The notes under the pieces are model-generated. The model was not told the origin of the DNA, searched no databases, and worked only from the letters and a program-made list of their open reading frames with translations. A DNA stretch of 64,000 nt from Tsukamurella pseudospumae (lineage in GTDB: Bacteria > Actinomycetota > Actinomycetes > Mycobacteriales > Mycobacteriaceae). The first letter of the stretch is position 1. Every line of letters starts with the position of its first letter. Location: assembly GCF_001575205.1 (NCBI RefSeq), contig NZ_LSRE01000001.1:248001-312000 (forward strand), written 5' to 3'. A program made the translations under genes and the position numbers. Below, piece by piece: positions 38,308 through 47,871 of the stretch.

Positions 38308-39860
38308 CGTGCCTCCTCCGAGACCGCGCGCATGGTGTTCGCCGCCGCCACCGCCTTGAGCGCGGCGAGCGCCTTGTTGCGCGACTCGTTGTACTCGTAC
38401 TCACCCACCGAGTCGGCGACGACGCCGCCACCCGCCTGCACGTACGCCGTCCCGTCCTTGAGGACCGCGGTGCGAATGGCGATCGCCGTGTCCGCGTCGC
38501 CGGCGAAGTCGAGGTACCCGACGATGCCACCGTACAGACCGCGGCGGGTGATCTCGGCCTCGTCGATGAGCTCCATGGCCCGGACCTTCGGCGCACCGGT
38601 GAGGGTGCCCGCCGGGAAGCACGCCGCGACCGCGTCGAGGGCCTGCCTGCCGTCCGCGAGGTCACCGGACACCGTCGAGACCAGGTGCATGACATGGCTG
38701 TACCGCTCGATCCGGCGGTAGTCGGTGACCCGGACGGTGCCCGGCGTGCAGACACGGCCGAGGTCGTTGCGGCCGAGATCCACGAGCATCAGGTGCTCGC
38801 TGTTCTCCTTCTCGTCGGCCTGCAGGTCCTTCTCCAGCAGCAGGTCCTCCTCCGCGGTCGCACCGCGCCAGCGGGTCCCCGCGATCGGGTGCGTGGTGGC
38901 GACACCGTCGGACACCGTGACCAGCGCCTCCGGACTCGACCCGACGATGGAGAACGCGAGCGAGCCGTCCGGCGCCGGGACCTGCACCAGGTACATGTAC
39001 GGGCTCGGATTCGAGGCGCGCAGCACGCGGTAGACGTCGATCGGGTCGGCCTCCGAGGGCACGGAGAAGCGCTGCGAGGGCACCACCTGGAACGCCTCGC
39101 CGGCCTCGATGTCGCCGACGAGCTTCTCGACGATCGCGCTGTACTCCTCGACGGTCCGCTGGGCCGTCACGTCCGGCTCGGGCCGGGTGAACGACGCGAC
39201 CGACGAGGCCAGGGGCGCCGCGAGCGCCGCCTCCATGGCGTCGAGCCGGTGGACGGCGTCCGCGTACGCCTCGTCGACCCGGTCCGCGGAGCCGTCCCAG
39301 TTCACCGCGTTGGCGATGAGCGTGATCGTGCCCTCGTGATGGTCGATCGCCGCGAGATCGGTGGCCAGCAGCCACACCATCTCGGGCAGGTGCAGGTCGT
39401 CGACCGTGGTGTCGGGCAGCCGCTCCAGGCGCCGCACGGCGTCGTAGGCGAGGTAGCCGACCATGCCGCCGTTCAGCGGTGGCAATCCCTCGATCCGCTC
39501 GGAACTCAGGAGCCGCAGCACCTCGCCCAGGGCCTCGATCGGATCGCCGCCCGACGGTGCGCCGGCCGGCGCCTTCCCGATCCAGGTGGCGGCACCGTCG
39601 ACGACGGTCAGCGCGGACGGCGCCGGCGCCCCGACGAACGACCATCGGCTCCAGGACTGCCCCGCCGCGGCGGACTCCAGCAGGAAGGTGCCGGGACGGC
39701 CCCCGGCGAGCTTGCGATACGCCGACAACGGGGTCTCCGCGTCGGCGAGGACCGTACGGATCACGGGCACCACGCGGTGCCGGTCCGCGAGCGCGCGGAA
39801 CTCGTCCGCGCTGGTGGTCGCGCCGTCGGGCTGCAGGTTCGGCTGCTGTGCGGTACTCAT
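38304..39860 (-). CDS. trpE: Anthranilate synthase component I
   Basis: 518 residues. Converts chorismate to anthranilate using ammonia from TrpG. The tryptophan feedback motif LLES is near residue 50 and the chorismate-binding core is intact: [33 protein letters not shown] and the C-terminal [11 protein letters not shown] start at the ATG at 39860 (MSTAQQPN), because the additional upstream codons run into the bcpB gene. No trpG or trpD is in this window. Confidence 0.95.
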   Translation of the reverse strand: MSTAQQPNLQPDGATTSADEFRALADRHRVVPVIRTVLADAETPLSAYRKLAGGRPGTFLLESAAAGQSWSRWSFVGAPAPSALTVVDGAATWIGKAPAGAPSGGDPIEALGEVLRLLSSERIEGLPPLNGGMVGYLAYDAVRRLERLPDTTVDDLHLPEMVWLLATDLAAIDHHEGTITLIANAVNWDGSADRVDEAYADAVHRLDAMEAALAAPLASSVASFTRPEPDVTAQRTVEEYSAIVEKLVGDIEAGEAFQVVPSQRFSVPSEADPIDVYRVLRASNPSPYMYLVQVPAPDGSLAFSIVGSSPEALVTVSDGVATTHPIAGTRWRGATAEEDLLLEKDLQADEKENSEHLMLVDLGRNDLGRVCTPGTVRVTDYRRIERYSHVMHLVSTVSGDLADGRQALDAVAACFPAGTLTGAPKVRAMELIDEAEITRRGLYGGIVGYLDFAGDADTAIAIRTAVLKDGTAYVQAGGGVVADSVGEYEYNESRNKALAALKAVAAANTMRAVSEEAR

Positions 39861-39897
39861 CGCCTGCCAGTATCCCAGCGCCGGTAGGTTCGTGGCC

Positions 39898-40356
39898 ATG
39901 CGCATAGGCCAGCAGGCCCCCGAGTTCGCACTCCCCGACCGCACCGGCACCGTCCGCACCCTGTCCGAGCTCCGCGGCGACGGCCGCGCCGCGGTCTTCT
40001 TCTACCTCACGGCGGGTTCGCCCGTCTGCGTCGCCGAGGTCGATCGGTTCCGCGCGGCGGGCGAGGAGTTCGACCGGCGCGGCACGGCGCGGATCGGCAT
40101 CAGCATGGACCCGGCGGCCCGGACGCAGGCCTTCGCCGACGTCATGGAGCCCGGCTTCCCGTTGCTCACCGACGCCGACGGTGCCGTCGCGGCCGAGTAC
40201 GACGTCCTGCGGGGGCGGTACGCTGTGGCCCCCGTCAAGCGGCGGACCTTCCTCATCGACACCGACGGGACCGTGCTGCACATCGTGATCGGCGAGCTGC
40301 GGGCGGTGGCGCACGTCGAGGAGACGCTCGCCTTCCTCCGCACGCTCAGCGCGTAG
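39898..40356 (+). CDS. bcpB: Peroxiredoxin, BCP/AhpC-TSA family (BcpB-like)
   Basis: 152 residues of a thioredoxin-fold peroxidase. The peroxidatic Cys is in the [11 protein letters not shown] loop, and the N-terminal [11 protein letters not shown] is typical. It is the only plus-strand gene in the his-trp block and lies between hisI and trpE, matching Rv1608c (bcpB) in mycobacteria in both place and orientation, on which the symbol rests. ATG start 37 bases from the divergent trpE start; its stop is three bases from hisI. Confidence 0.85.
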   Translation: MRIGQQAPEFALPDRTGTVRTLSELRGDGRAAVFFYLTAGSPVCVAEVDRFRAAGEEFDRRGTARIGISMDPAARTQAFADVMEPGFPLLTDADGAVAAEYDVLRGRYAVAPVKRRTFLIDTDGTVLHIVIGELRAVAHVEETLAFLRTLSA

Positions 40357-40359
40357 CTC

Positions 40360-40707
40360 TCACTCCCGACCGAGCAAAAGATCGCCGTCGAAACAGGTGT
40401 GCGTGCCGGTGTGGCAGGCCGGCCCCGTCTGCCGGACGGTGAGGAGGACGGTGTCCCCGTCGCAGTCGAGCCGGACGTCGCGGACCTCCTGCACATGGCC
40501 CGAGGTCTCGCCCTTGACCCACAGCTGCTTCCGGGATCGCGAGTAGTAGGTGCCCTTGCGGGTGGCGAGGGTGAGCGCGAGCGCCTCGTCGTTCATCCAC
40601 GCCATCATGAGCACGTCGCCCGTGCCCTCCTCCTGGGCGATGGCGGCGACGAGCCCGTCGGCGTTGCGCTTGAGCCGTGCGGCGATCTCCCCGTCGAGCG
40701 CGGTCAC
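40360..40707 (-). CDS. hisI: Phosphoribosyl-AMP cyclohydrolase
   Basis: 115 residues, the single-domain actinobacterial form without the HisE half. Zinc and Mg ligands are visible in DCDGDTVLL and CHTGTHTCF, and the substrate motif [16 protein letters not shown] is intact. Catalyses the third step of histidine biosynthesis. ATG overlaps the hisF stop by 4 bases. Confidence 0.95.
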   Translation of the reverse strand: MTALDGEIAARLKRNADGLVAAIAQEEGTGDVLMMAWMNDEALALTLATRKGTYYSRSRKQLWVKGETSGHVQEVRDVRLDCDGDTVLLTVRQTGPACHTGTHTCFDGDLLLGRE

Positions 40708-41480
40708 CGTCGGACCACCAGACCGTGCGTGGCCATCTCGGCCTTGACCTGCCCGATCGTCATGTCCCCGAAGTGGAAGACGCTGGCAGCGAGCACCGCG
40801 TCGGCGCCGGCCTCGACGGCGGGGGCGAAGTGGTCGACCGCGCCGGCGCCGCCGGAGGCGATGACGGGGATGTGCACCGCTGCGCGGGCCGCGCCGATCA
40901 TCCGCAGGTCGAATCCCGCCTTGGTGCCGTCGGCGTCCATGGAGTTGAGGAGGATCTCCCCGACGCCGAGTTCCTCACCGCGGCGGGCCCATTCGATGGC
41001 GTCGAGACCGGTGCCCTTGCGCCCGCCGTGCGTGGTCACCTCCCAGCCCGACGGTGTCGGCTCCTCCCCCTCCGGCACGGTGCGCGCGTCGACGGAGAGC
41101 ACGATGCACTGGCTGCCGAACCGGTTCGACAGCTCTTTGAGCAGTTCGGGCCGATTGATCGCGGCGGTGTTGACGGACACTTTGTCGGCGCCGGCGCGGA
41201 GCAGGGTGTCGACGTCCTCGACGGAGCGCACGCCGCCGCCGACGGTGAGCGGGATGAACACCTGCTCCGCGGTACGACGCACGACCTCCAGCATCGTCCC
41301 GCGGCCCGAGCTCGACGCGGTGACGTCGAGGAAGGTCAGCTCGTCGGCGCCCTGCGCGTCGTACGCGGCCGCGAGCTCAACGGGATCGCCCGCGTCGCGC
41401 AGGTTCTGGAAGTTGACGCCCTTGACGACGCGCCCGTCGTCGACGTCCAGGCACGGGATCACGCGCACGGCCACCGTCAT
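40704..41480 (-). CDS. hisF: Imidazole glycerol phosphate synthase subunit HisF
   Basis: 258 residues, a TIM barrel. Catalytic Asp residues in [14 protein letters not shown] and LSVDARTV; the phosphate loops GGGVRS and [11 protein letters not shown] are present. Uses ammonia from HisH to make IGP and AICAR. I start at ATG 41480 with AAGGAGGC upstream; the longer frame is shadow. 25 bases separate it from impA. Confidence 0.95.
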   Translation of the reverse strand: MTVAVRVIPCLDVDDGRVVKGVNFQNLRDAGDPVELAAAYDAQGADELTFLDVTASSSGRGTMLEVVRRTAEQVFIPLTVGGGVRSVEDVDTLLRAGADKVSVNTAAINRPELLKELSNRFGSQCIVLSVDARTVPEGEEPTPSGWEVTTHGGRKGTGLDAIEWARRGEELGVGEILLNSMDADGTKAGFDLRMIGAARAAVHIPVIASGGAGAVDHFAPAVEAGADAVLAASVFHFGDMTIGQVKAEMATHGLVVRR

Positions 41481-41505
41481 CGGTTCCGCCTCCTTCGAAA
41501 GTGGT

Positions 41506-42369
41506 TCAGTAGCTGAGGGTTCCGGAGTGCCCCGGGTCGCCGCGGTAGTCCGACGGTGCGCCGACCGAGCGGACGACGGCCAGCAGCTCGTCGTGGACGA
41601 CGGGCGACCCGGCGAGCACCGAATCTGCACCGACGTGCCACTCCTCGCCCGCGAGGTCGGTCACGCGACCGCCGCCCGCGAGCACCAGGGCGGCACCGGC
41701 GGCGTTGTCCCAGGGATGGTGCCCGAACACGACGGCACCCCCGAGCACGCCCGCCGCGGTGTAGGCGAGGTCGACGCCCGTCGACCCGAACTGCCGGACC
41801 CGCGCAACCCGGCGTGACACCTCGCCGAGGATGGCGTAGCGGTAGTCGCCCGGGAAGTGCCCGTTGCTGCCTCGACTGAAGCTGCCGACCGCGATCATCG
41901 CGTCGTCGAGCCCACCATCGCCCAGTGGCGGCACGTCCTTGCCTCGGTTGCGGACCGGGCCCTGCACATGACCGGAGAAGGAGTCCCCGACCAGGGGGAA
42001 CCAGGCGAGCCCGGCGACCGGTCTCCCGTCGTGCAGCAGGCCGAGCAGCGTCCCGGTGGCCGGGTAGCCGGCGGAGTAGTTGAACGTTCCGTCGATCGGG
42101 TCGAGCACCCAGACGGTGCCCTCGTCGACCGCCGGGCCGCCGTACTCCTCGCCGTGCACAGGCACCCCGGTGGACTCGGCGACGGCGCCCGCGATCCGGC
42201 GTTCGAGTTCGAGGTCGAGGTCGGTGGCGAAATCGGCCGGGCCCTTGGCGACCGAGGCGGGAGCTCCCACACCCTCGACGAATCGGGGCGCGGCCGCGTC
42301 GAGCGCCTCGCCCGCCAGCGCCAGGAGCCGATCCGGGTCGCCGAAGAAGCCTGCGGGGAATCCGGCCAC
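41506..42369 (-). CDS. impA: Inositol-monophosphatase-family phosphatase (ImpA position; possible HisN)
   Basis: 287 residues. Mg-dependent phosphatase motifs: HGEEYGG (metal Glu), [12 protein letters not shown] and [13 protein letters not shown]. The GTG at 42369 shares one base with the hisA stop (TAG/GTG). The location between hisA and hisF equals Rv1604 impA. In actinobacteria members of this family act either on inositol-1-phosphate or as histidinol-phosphate phosphatase, and the his-operon location makes the second role plausible; the sequence alone does not decide. Confidence 0.88.
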   Translation of the reverse strand: MAGFPAGFFGDPDRLLALAGEALDAAAPRFVEGVGAPASVAKGPADFATDLDLELERRIAGAVAESTGVPVHGEEYGGPAVDEGTVWVLDPIDGTFNYSAGYPATGTLLGLLHDGRPVAGLAWFPLVGDSFSGHVQGPVRNRGKDVPPLGDGGLDDAMIAVGSFSRGSNGHFPGDYRYAILGEVSRRVARVRQFGSTGVDLAYTAAGVLGGAVVFGHHPWDNAAGAALVLAGGGRVTDLAGEEWHVGADSVLAGSPVVHDELLAVVRSVGAPSDYRGDPGHSGTLSY

Positions 42370-43103
42370 TAGCGCGACACCGCCGCCAGGGCCTCGGGCA
42401 GGGTGAAGCGGCCCGCGTACAGGGCCTTGCCGATGATTGCGGAGTCGACACCCGCGTCGACGAGCGTCGCGATCGCGGTGAGGTCCTCGAGCGCGGAGAT
42501 GCCGCCGGACGCGACGACGGGCGCATCGGTGGCGCTCGCGACGGCCGACAACAGATCGAGGTTGGGACCGGTGAGCGTGCCGTCCTTCGAGACATCGGTG
42601 ACGACGTAGCGGCTGCAGCCGTCCTCGTCGAGGCGCGCGAGCACCTCCCAGAGGTCGCCGCCGTCGGTGACCCAGCCGCGTCCGCGCAGGCGCCACTGAC
42701 CGTCGATCTGCTTGACGTCGAGGCCGACGGCGATCCTGTCGCCGTACCGGGCGATCGCACTGGCGCACCACTGCGGGTTCTCGATCGCCGCGGTGCCGAG
42801 GTTGACGCGGGCGCATCCGGTGGCGAGGGCCGCGGCGAGGGAGTCGTCGTCGCGGATGCCGCCGGACAGCTCCACCTTGACGTCCAGCTCGCCGATCACG
42901 CCGGCCAGAAGCTCGCGGTTCGAGCCCTTCCCGAAGGCCGCGTCGAGGTCGACGAGGTGCACCCATTCGGCCCCGTCGTTCTGCCAGGCGAGGGCCGCAT
43001 CGCGGGGCGATCCGTAGGCCGTCTCGCTGCCGGCCTCCCCCTGAACCAGGCGGACGGCCTGACCGTCGGCGACATCGACTGCGGGAAGAAGTACCAGACT
43101 CAC
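42369..43103 (-). CDS. priA: Bifunctional HisA/TrpF isomerase PriA
   Basis: 244 residues, a TIM barrel. The two catalytic aspartates are in [15 protein letters not shown] and [12 protein letters not shown]. In actinobacteria without trpF this protein does both the ProFAR isomerase (histidine) and PRA isomerase (tryptophan) steps, and no trpF is in the nearby trp genes. GTG start. It links the two pathways at gene level, which fits the fused his-trp block. Confidence 0.93.
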   Translation of the reverse strand: MSLVLLPAVDVADGQAVRLVQGEAGSETAYGSPRDAALAWQNDGAEWVHLVDLDAAFGKGSNRELLAGVIGELDVKVELSGGIRDDDSLAAALATGCARVNLGTAAIENPQWCASAIARYGDRIAVGLDVKQIDGQWRLRGRGWVTDGGDLWEVLARLDEDGCSRYVVTDVSKDGTLTGPNLDLLSAVASATDAPVVASGGISALEDLTAIATLVDAGVDSAIIGKALYAGRFTLPEALAAVSR

Positions 43104-43112
43104 GTCTCCAGC

Positions 43113-43358
43113 CTAGTGTGTCGGGTCATCCCGATCGTCGTCGTCCTGCCCGGCCGTCGCCCGCCCGACCATGCGATGGGAGACGACGCCCATCGCGGCG
43201 ACCGCCCCGACCAGCCCGGCGGCGACGATGAGCAGCGCGATCGGAGGACTCGGGCGCAGCACGTTCAGCAGAACGACGGACAGCGCGAGCACCGCCACCG
43301 CCGCACCGAGCGAGAACAGCGCGAGCCGCCCCAGGGACAGGCCGCGCCTACCGGTCAC
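43113..43358 (-). CDS. Small membrane protein in the his operon
   Basis: 81 residues: a short basic N-terminus, two hydrophobic helices (about residues 10-32 and 38-60) and an acidic, Asp-rich C-terminal tail (DDDDRDD). The GTG at 43358 overlaps the hisH stop (GTGA), and the stop is 9 bases before hisA, so it is part of the his transcript. Not recognised further; small two-helix proteins at this position occur in relatives (my recollection). Confidence 0.8.
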   Translation of the reverse strand: MTGRRGLSLGRLALFSLGAAVAVLALSVVLLNVLRPSPPIALLIVAAGLVGAVAAMGVVSHRMVGRATAGQDDDDRDDPTH

Positions 43359-43984
43359 AGGGTGTCCACCCAGTTCTTCAGGAGGATCGCGCCGGCGTCG
43401 CCACTCTTCTCCGGGTGGAACTGGGTGGCCCACAGGGGCCCGTTCTCGACGGCCGCCACGAACCGGCCGCCGTGGTCCGCCCAGGTGACCTTGGGCGCGC
43501 GGATGTGGTCGGCGATGTCGAGTTCCCACTGCTGCACGGCGTACGAGTGCACGAAGTAGAACCGGGTGTCGGCATCGGTGCCCGCGAACAGGCGCGAGCC
43601 CTGCGGGGCCTCGACGGTGTTCCACCCCATGTGCGGCACGACCTCCGCCTGCAGCCGTTCGACGGTGCCGGGCCACTCCCCGCAGCCGTCGGTCTCGACA
43701 CCGAACTCGATGCCCTTGTCGAACAGGATCTGCATGCCCACGCAGATCCCCATGACCGGCCGGCCCCCCGCGAGACGCTCGCCGATGATCCGGTCGCCCT
43801 GCACCGACTTCAGGCCCGCCATGCACGCCTCGTACGCACCCACTCCGGGAACCAGGAGCCCGTCCGCGGTGAGGGCGATCTTCGGATCGGCGGTGACGGT
43901 GACCTCCGCCCCGGCCCGCTCCATCGCGCGATGCGCGGACCGGATGTTGCCGGAGCCGTAGTCGAGGATCGCCACCTTCTTCAT
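43355..43984 (-). CDS. hisH: Imidazole glycerol phosphate synthase subunit HisH
   Basis: 209 residues, class I glutamine amidotransferase. The nucleophile Cys is in [12 protein letters not shown], and the His-Glu pair is in QFHPEKSGD. Delivers ammonia to HisF. It is now the first gene of this his segment; hisB, its usual upstream neighbour, is about 18.5 kb away, so this gene needs its own promoter or read-through. Confidence 0.95.
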   Translation of the reverse strand: MKKVAILDYGSGNIRSAHRAMERAGAEVTVTADPKIALTADGLLVPGVGAYEACMAGLKSVQGDRIIGERLAGGRPVMGICVGMQILFDKGIEFGVETDGCGEWPGTVERLQAEVVPHMGWNTVEAPQGSRLFAGTDADTRFYFVHSYAVQQWELDIADHIRAPKVTWADHGGRFVAAVENGPLWATQFHPEKSGDAGAILLKNWVDTL

Positions 43985-44029
43985 GTCTTCCAGCCTAATC
44001 GGCGCGCGCCGCGGCCCGCACCGGAGTAT

Positions 44030-44061
44030 CCGGTCACCCGGTCACCCGGTCACCCGGTCAC
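44030..44061. repeat. Four perfect tandem copies of CCGGTCAC
   Basis: Four identical 8-bp units in direct order between hisH and the oxidoreductase gene. The last unit contains the oxidoreductase stop codon (TCA, minus strand). It marks exactly the hisH-side edge of the purine island. Confidence 0.9.
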
Positions 44062-44996
44062 GGTATGAGGATGAACTTCCCGCTGGCGTGCGACGCCGCG
44101 AGCTCGGTGTGCGCCCGCGCGGCCTCGGCCAGCGGGAAGGTCTTCGCGATCACGGTCACCACGGTGCCGGCGTCCGCGAGCTCCAACAGCGGAATCCGCG
44201 CCGACTCGCGGATTCGTGCGCTCTCAGGATCGGGCCCACCGATCGCCACGAAGCCGTCCCGAGCGGCGCGCTCGAACCCCGCAATCGTCACGACGCGCTG
44301 CTTCTCCGGAACGAGCTCGAGCGAGACGTCCGCGGCCTCATCGGTCCCGACGGTGTCGATCGCCGCATCGACCCCTCCCGGGGCAGCCTCGCGGACGCGC
44401 TCGACCAGTCCGTGTCCGTACACGACCGGGGTCGCGCCGAGGCTCCGGAGGTAGTCGTGGTTGACCTCGCGTGCAGTGCCGATCACGGTGGCGCCGCGCG
44501 CCTTCGCGAGCTGCACCGCGAGAAGGCCGACGCCACCGGCCGCGCCGTGGATCACGACGGTCTCGCCCTCCTGCAGCCGGATTCGCTCCAGCGCGTCCCA
44601 CGCCGTGAGGCCGGTGGCCAGTATGCCCGCCGCGTGCTCCCAGACCAGGCCTGCGGGCTTGGGAAGCACCGCGGCAGCGGGAACGACGACGGCCGAGGCG
44701 TAGACGCCCGGGGCGTAGACCACCACCTCATCGCCCACGGTGATCGGCCCCTGAGGCCCCACTGCGTCGGGACCCACGGCTGTCACCACACCCGACGCCT
44801 CCAGTCCGAGCCGCTGGGGCAGTGTCGACGGATCGTCGCCGAACGCCCCGCTGTACCGCTTGTAGTCGATCGGGTTCACCCCGACGGCACGCACCTCGAC
44901 GACCACCTGCCCCACCCCGGGCGCGGGGAGCTGCTCATCGATCACCTCGAGGACCTCGGGTCCTCCGAACGCCGTGGCCACCACTGCTGTCGTCAT
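44058..44996 (-). CDS. Zinc-independent MDR oxidoreductase (quinone oxidoreductase-like)
   Basis: 312 residues, medium-chain dehydrogenase/reductase fold: GroES-like domain (residues 25-110), then a Rossmann domain with the cofactor loop GAAGGVGLLAVQLAKARGA. No structural-zinc Cys cluster is seen, as in NADPH:quinone reductases. Located downstream of the IclR gene on the same strand with 93 bases between. Its part in purine catabolism, if any, is unclear; it may be a boundary gene. Confidence 0.85.
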   Translation of the reverse strand: MTTAVVATAFGGPEVLEVIDEQLPAPGVGQVVVEVRAVGVNPIDYKRYSGAFGDDPSTLPQRLGLEASGVVTAVGPDAVGPQGPITVGDEVVVYAPGVYASAVVVPAAAVLPKPAGLVWEHAAGILATGLTAWDALERIRLQEGETVVIHGAAGGVGLLAVQLAKARGATVIGTAREVNHDYLRSLGATPVVYGHGLVERVREAAPGGVDAAIDTVGTDEAADVSLELVPEKQRVVTIAGFERAARDGFVAIGGPDPESARIRESARIPLLELADAGTVVTVIAKTFPLAEAARAHTELAASHASGKFILIP

Positions 44997-45027
44997 GCTG
45001 TGCTCAACGGGTGACAGGCGGGCGCCA

Positions 45028-45054
45028 TTCCGTCACGACTCACTGTGATCGGAA
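45028..45054. promoter_or_regulatory. Widely spaced TTCCG...CGGAA dyad upstream of the oxidoreductase
   Basis: TTCCG (45028-45032) and CGGAA (45050-45054) flank TCAC and GTGA half-sites in the gap between the IclR stop and the oxidoreductase start. The spacing (17 bases) differs from the 5-base spacing of the island operators, so this may be two half-sites or chance. Confidence 0.35.
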
Positions 45055-45089
45055 GGTCTGGTGCAGGGACCATCCGCGGGGCGTCCGGA

Positions 45090-45854
45090 TCAGAACTCGC
45101 GGGCGCCGATCAGCGCATCGGAGATGATGGCGGTGGCGCGCTGCAGCGCGGGGATGGCGCGCTCCTCGAAGCCCTCACCCAGGCGCGACACCGGGCCCGA
45201 GATGCCGACGGCCATCGGGGTGGGCGCGCCGGGCACGGCCATGGCGAAGCAGCGGACGCCGACCTCCTGCTCCTCGTCGTCGATCGAGTAGCCGCGCGCT
45301 CGGACGGTCTCGACCTCCGCGAACACACCCGACAGGGTGCTGACGCTGTGCGGCGTCGGGGCGGGGATGCCCGCCTGACCGACGAGCTTGACGATCCGCG
45401 CGTCGTCGAGCTCGGCGAGCACCGCCTTGCCGACCCCGCTGTTGTGCAGGTTCACGCGGCGACCCGCCTCGTTGTTGGTGCGCATGCTGTGGGGTGAGGG
45501 CACCTGCCCCGTGTAGATGACCATGTCACCGTCGAGGACCGCGAGACTCGCGGTCTCCTCCAGCTCGTCGACGAGCGACTGCAGGACCGGCACGGCGACC
45601 GCGCCGAGCTGACGGTTCGCGACCTCGCCGAGCCGGATCAGGCGCGGCCCCAGTGCGTACCGTCGGTTGGGCAGCTGCCGGACGTACCCGATCCCGACGA
45701 GGGTGCGCAGCAGCCGGTGGATGGTCGGCGGCGGGAGAGGCGTGCCGGCCGAGAGTTCACTCAATGAGCACTCGCCGCCCGCTCGCCCCATGAGCTCGAG
45801 CAACTCGAAGGCGCGCTCGACGGACTGCACTCCGGTCGTGGACTTCCCCGCCAT
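45090..45854 (-). CDS. IclR-family regulator, probable purine/allantoin regulator
   Basis: 254 residues. N-terminal winged helix (about residues 10-70; TIHRLLRTLVGIGYV is the recognition part) and a C-terminal IclR effector domain with LAVLDGDMVIYTGQV, NNEAGRRVNLHNSGVGKAVLA-like and VRCFAMAVPG segments. The overall type is that of AllR, which binds glyoxylate or allantoin-pathway signals in enterobacteria. It is the only regulator in the purine island and lies next to the repeated TTCCG sites, so it is the best candidate to bind TTCCG-N5-CGGAA. The effector is unknown. Confidence 0.9.
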   Translation of the reverse strand: MAGKSTTGVQSVERAFELLELMGRAGGECSLSELSAGTPLPPPTIHRLLRTLVGIGYVRQLPNRRYALGPRLIRLGEVANRQLGAVAVPVLQSLVDELEETASLAVLDGDMVIYTGQVPSPHSMRTNNEAGRRVNLHNSGVGKAVLAELDDARIVKLVGQAGIPAPTPHSVSTLSGVFAEVETVRARGYSIDDEEQEVGVRCFAMAVPGAPTPMAVGISGPVSRLGEGFEERAIPALQRATAIISDALIGAREF

Positions 45855-45895
45855 GCGCTCCCCCTACCGTGCGATGCACCGTGCAAAACCTACTG

Positions 45896-45948
45896 TTCCG
45901 TATCGAGACTACCCACATTCATTCCGTTCAATGTTCCGTATCGCGGTA
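45896..45948. promoter_or_regulatory. Operator-like repeats near the iclR start
   Basis: TTCCG-TATCG-CGGTA (45934-45948) matches the island motif at 9 of 10 fixed positions. A direct copy of its left half, TTCCGTATCG (45896-45905), lies 38 bases closer to the iclR start. Likely autoregulatory sites for the IclR protein. Confidence 0.6.
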
Positions 45949-46129
45949 TCGGTTTCCGATCGCGCACCTGACCATCACCTCGACCACATCTCCCCTGCGG
46001 AACCGTTGGTCCGCATCCCGGAACCGCTCCGTCCGCATTCACTGCCGCGACGCGGGCTCGACTCCGCAGCGATGGCGGCACCCGTTGTCGCACCGCACAT
46101 GTCACACCAACTCTTCCCTGAACATGTTC

Positions 46130-46158
46130 TTGACAGCCCCGCGACGGCGTGTTTCACT
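46130..46158 (+). promoter_or_regulatory. Promoter of the NCS2 permease
   Basis: TTGACA (46130-46135) is a perfect -35 box; 17 bases later TTCACT (46153-46158) is an acceptable -10. Expected start near 46165, with the operator at 46179 immediately downstream. Confidence 0.6.
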
Positions 46159-46178
46159 CGACGTGACCGGAATCACAA

Positions 46179-46193
46179 TTCCGGAAGGCGGAA
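46179..46193. promoter_or_regulatory. Purine-island operator, NCS2 permease promoter
   Basis: TTCCG-GAAGG-CGGAA, perfect arms with 5-base spacer. It begins 49 bases after the start of the -35 box, the same spacing (49-52) as at the two other perfect sites. Confidence 0.75.
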
Positions 46194-46309
46194 CCGCATT
46201 CTGCGCCGCCCGACGATCGTCTTCGATCGACTTCCAGCATCTTCGCCGCTCCGCCGGAGCATCTGCGCCGACGGGTGCCACTCCCCCGTTTCGGACCGAG
46301 AGGACCATC

Positions 46310-47794
46310 ATGACCAGCTCACAGAAGGACGCGGCCGACGAACGCGTCGAACCGCCGACCACCGGCTCGCCCGGCACCGGCGTTCTGGACAGATTCTTCG
46401 AGATCACCCGTCGCGGGTCGACCGTTCCGCGGGAGATCCGCGGCGGCCTGGTCACCTTCGTCGCGATGGCCTACATCGTCGTGCTCAACCCCTTGATCCT
46501 CAGCAGCTCGGCCGACGCCGCCCAGGGCACACTGGGATTCGTCCAGGTCACCGCCGTGACCGGCCTGACTGCGGGCGTCATCACCATCCTGTTCGGCCTG
46601 GTCGCTCGCCTGCCCTTCGCCCTGGCAGCGGGCCTCGGCATGAACTCCTTCCTCGCGGTGGCGGTGGTCAAAGACGTGACCTGGCCGGAGGCGATGGGGC
46701 TCGTGATCATCAACGGCGTGATCATCGTGGTCCTCGGCGCCACCGGTATCCGGACCGCGATCTTCCGCGCGGTTCCGGCGGAGCTGAAGACGGCGATCAC
46801 CGTCGGAATCGGCCTGTTCATCGCCTTCATCGGCTTCGTGAACTCGGGTTTCGTGACCCGGACGCCCGCCGGCCCGCCGGTGCAGCTCGGCCACGACGGA
46901 TCGATCGACGCTCTGCCGACCGCGGTCTTCATCTTCGCGCTGCTGCTCATCGCGGTCCTGGTCGCTCGGCGGATCCCCGGAGCGATCCTCATCGGCATGA
47001 TCGTCGCGACGTTGGTCGCGATCGTGGTGCAGCACTTCGCGAAGCTCGGCACCGTCGGCGACCCTCATCACCCCGACCCCAAGGGCTGGAATCTGAGCGC
47101 ACCGGAGCTCCCGAGCCATGTCGTCGCCCTCCCCGATTTCGGTCTGATCGGCCAGTTCGACCTGGTCGGAGCCTTCGAGCGGATCGGCGCCCTCTCGGCG
47201 ACCATGCTGGTCTTCACCCTGGTGTTCACCAACTTCTTCGACGCCATGGGCTCGATGACCGGCCTCGCACGGCAGGCGGGGCTCGGGCAGCCCGACGGGA
47301 CCTTCCCCCGCATCCGATCCGCCTTCGTCGTCGAGGGCCTCGGCGCGGTCGCCGGCGGCGCGTCGTCCGGCTCGTCGAACACCGTCTTCGTCGATTCCGC
47401 CGCGGGCATCGCGGAGGGCGCACGCACCGGCCTCGCGGCCTGCGTGACCGGCGCGTTGTTCCTGGCCTCGATGTTCTTCGCGCCGGTCATCGGGGTGATC
47501 CCGATGGAAGTCGGCGCGGCGGCACTCGTCGTCGTCGGCTCGATGATGGTCGCCCAGATCCGCGAGATCGACTTCACACACTTCTCGGTAGCCCTGCCGG
47601 CGTTCCTGACGATCGTGACCATGCCGCTGACCTACTCGATCGCGAACGGCATCGGCGTCGGCTTCATCACCTGGGCCCTGCTCAGCGTGCTCAGCGGCCG
47701 CGGCCAGAAGGCGCATTGGCTCCTGTGGGCCGTCTCGGTCGGGTTCATCCTGTACTTCGTCCGCGGACCCATCACGGCCCTGATAGGCGGCTGA
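46310..47794 (+). CDS. NCS2-family purine permease (AzgA/PbuG-like)
   Basis: 494 residues, 12-14 membrane helices. Opens with a hydrophilic 40-residue segment ending REIRGGLVTFVAMAYIVVLNP, the family entry into helix 1. Helix 10 region FFDAMGSMTGLARQAG and the conserved SGSSNTVFVDSAAGIAEGARTG place it in the AzgA branch (hypoxanthine/guanine/adenine:H+ symporters). I start at ATG 46310; the open frame continues 147 codons upstream through the regulatory region but is not coding-like. Supplies substrates for guanine deaminase and xanthine dehydrogenase. Regulated by the operator in its leader. Confidence 0.9.
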   Translation: MTSSQKDAADERVEPPTTGSPGTGVLDRFFEITRRGSTVPREIRGGLVTFVAMAYIVVLNPLILSSSADAAQGTLGFVQVTAVTGLTAGVITILFGLVARLPFALAAGLGMNSFLAVAVVKDVTWPEAMGLVIINGVIIVVLGATGIRTAIFRAVPAELKTAITVGIGLFIAFIGFVNSGFVTRTPAGPPVQLGHDGSIDALPTAVFIFALLLIAVLVARRIPGAILIGMIVATLVAIVVQHFAKLGTVGDPHHPDPKGWNLSAPELPSHVVALPDFGLIGQFDLVGAFERIGALSATMLVFTLVFTNFFDAMGSMTGLARQAGLGQPDGTFPRIRSAFVVEGLGAVAGGASSGSSNTVFVDSAAGIAEGARTGLAACVTGALFLASMFFAPVIGVIPMEVGAAALVVVGSMMVAQIREIDFTHFSVALPAFLTIVTMPLTYSIANGIGVGFITWALLSVLSGRGQKAHWLLWAVSVGFILYFVRGPITALIGG

Positions 47795-47837
47795 CGTGCA
47801 CATATGCACCGACGTCGCCACGCCGTAGGTCGACCGA

Positions 47838-47852
47838 GTCCGGGATGCGGAA
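47838..47852. promoter_or_regulatory. Near-perfect purine-island operator upstream of xdhA
   Basis: GTCCG-GGATG-CGGAA matches TTCCG-N5-CGGAA at 9 of 10 positions. Unlike the other sites it lies upstream of the predicted -35 box, which may mean a different effect (activation or a weaker block). Confidence 0.5.
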
Positions 47853-47871
47853 ACAAAATTCCGAAACACTC

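Larger units (their letters stand above)
45855..46309. other. 455-bp regulatory region between iclR and the NCS2 permease
   Basis: No credible gene; the open frames here are extensions of the permease frame. The stretch is less GC-rich than the genes. It holds two copies of TGTTCCGTATCG (45894-45905 and 45932-45943), the promoter of the permease (46130-46158), a perfect TTCCG-N5-CGGAA site (46179-46193) and a 10-bp palindrome GAACATGTTC (46120-46129). The long untranslated leader of the permease, about 145 bases, shows no structure I can name. Confidence 0.7.

Noticed and set aside
46120-46129. GAACATGTTC palindrome as an SOS (LexA) box
   Set aside because: Actinobacterial LexA sites have GAAC-N4-GTTC; here the spacer is two bases, and the downstream gene is a purine permease.
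47793-47812. GTGCA-CATA-TGCAC dyad after the NCS2 permease as a terminator
   Set aside because: The stem is only five base pairs and has no T-run; it is too weak to call, although it might be a protein site.
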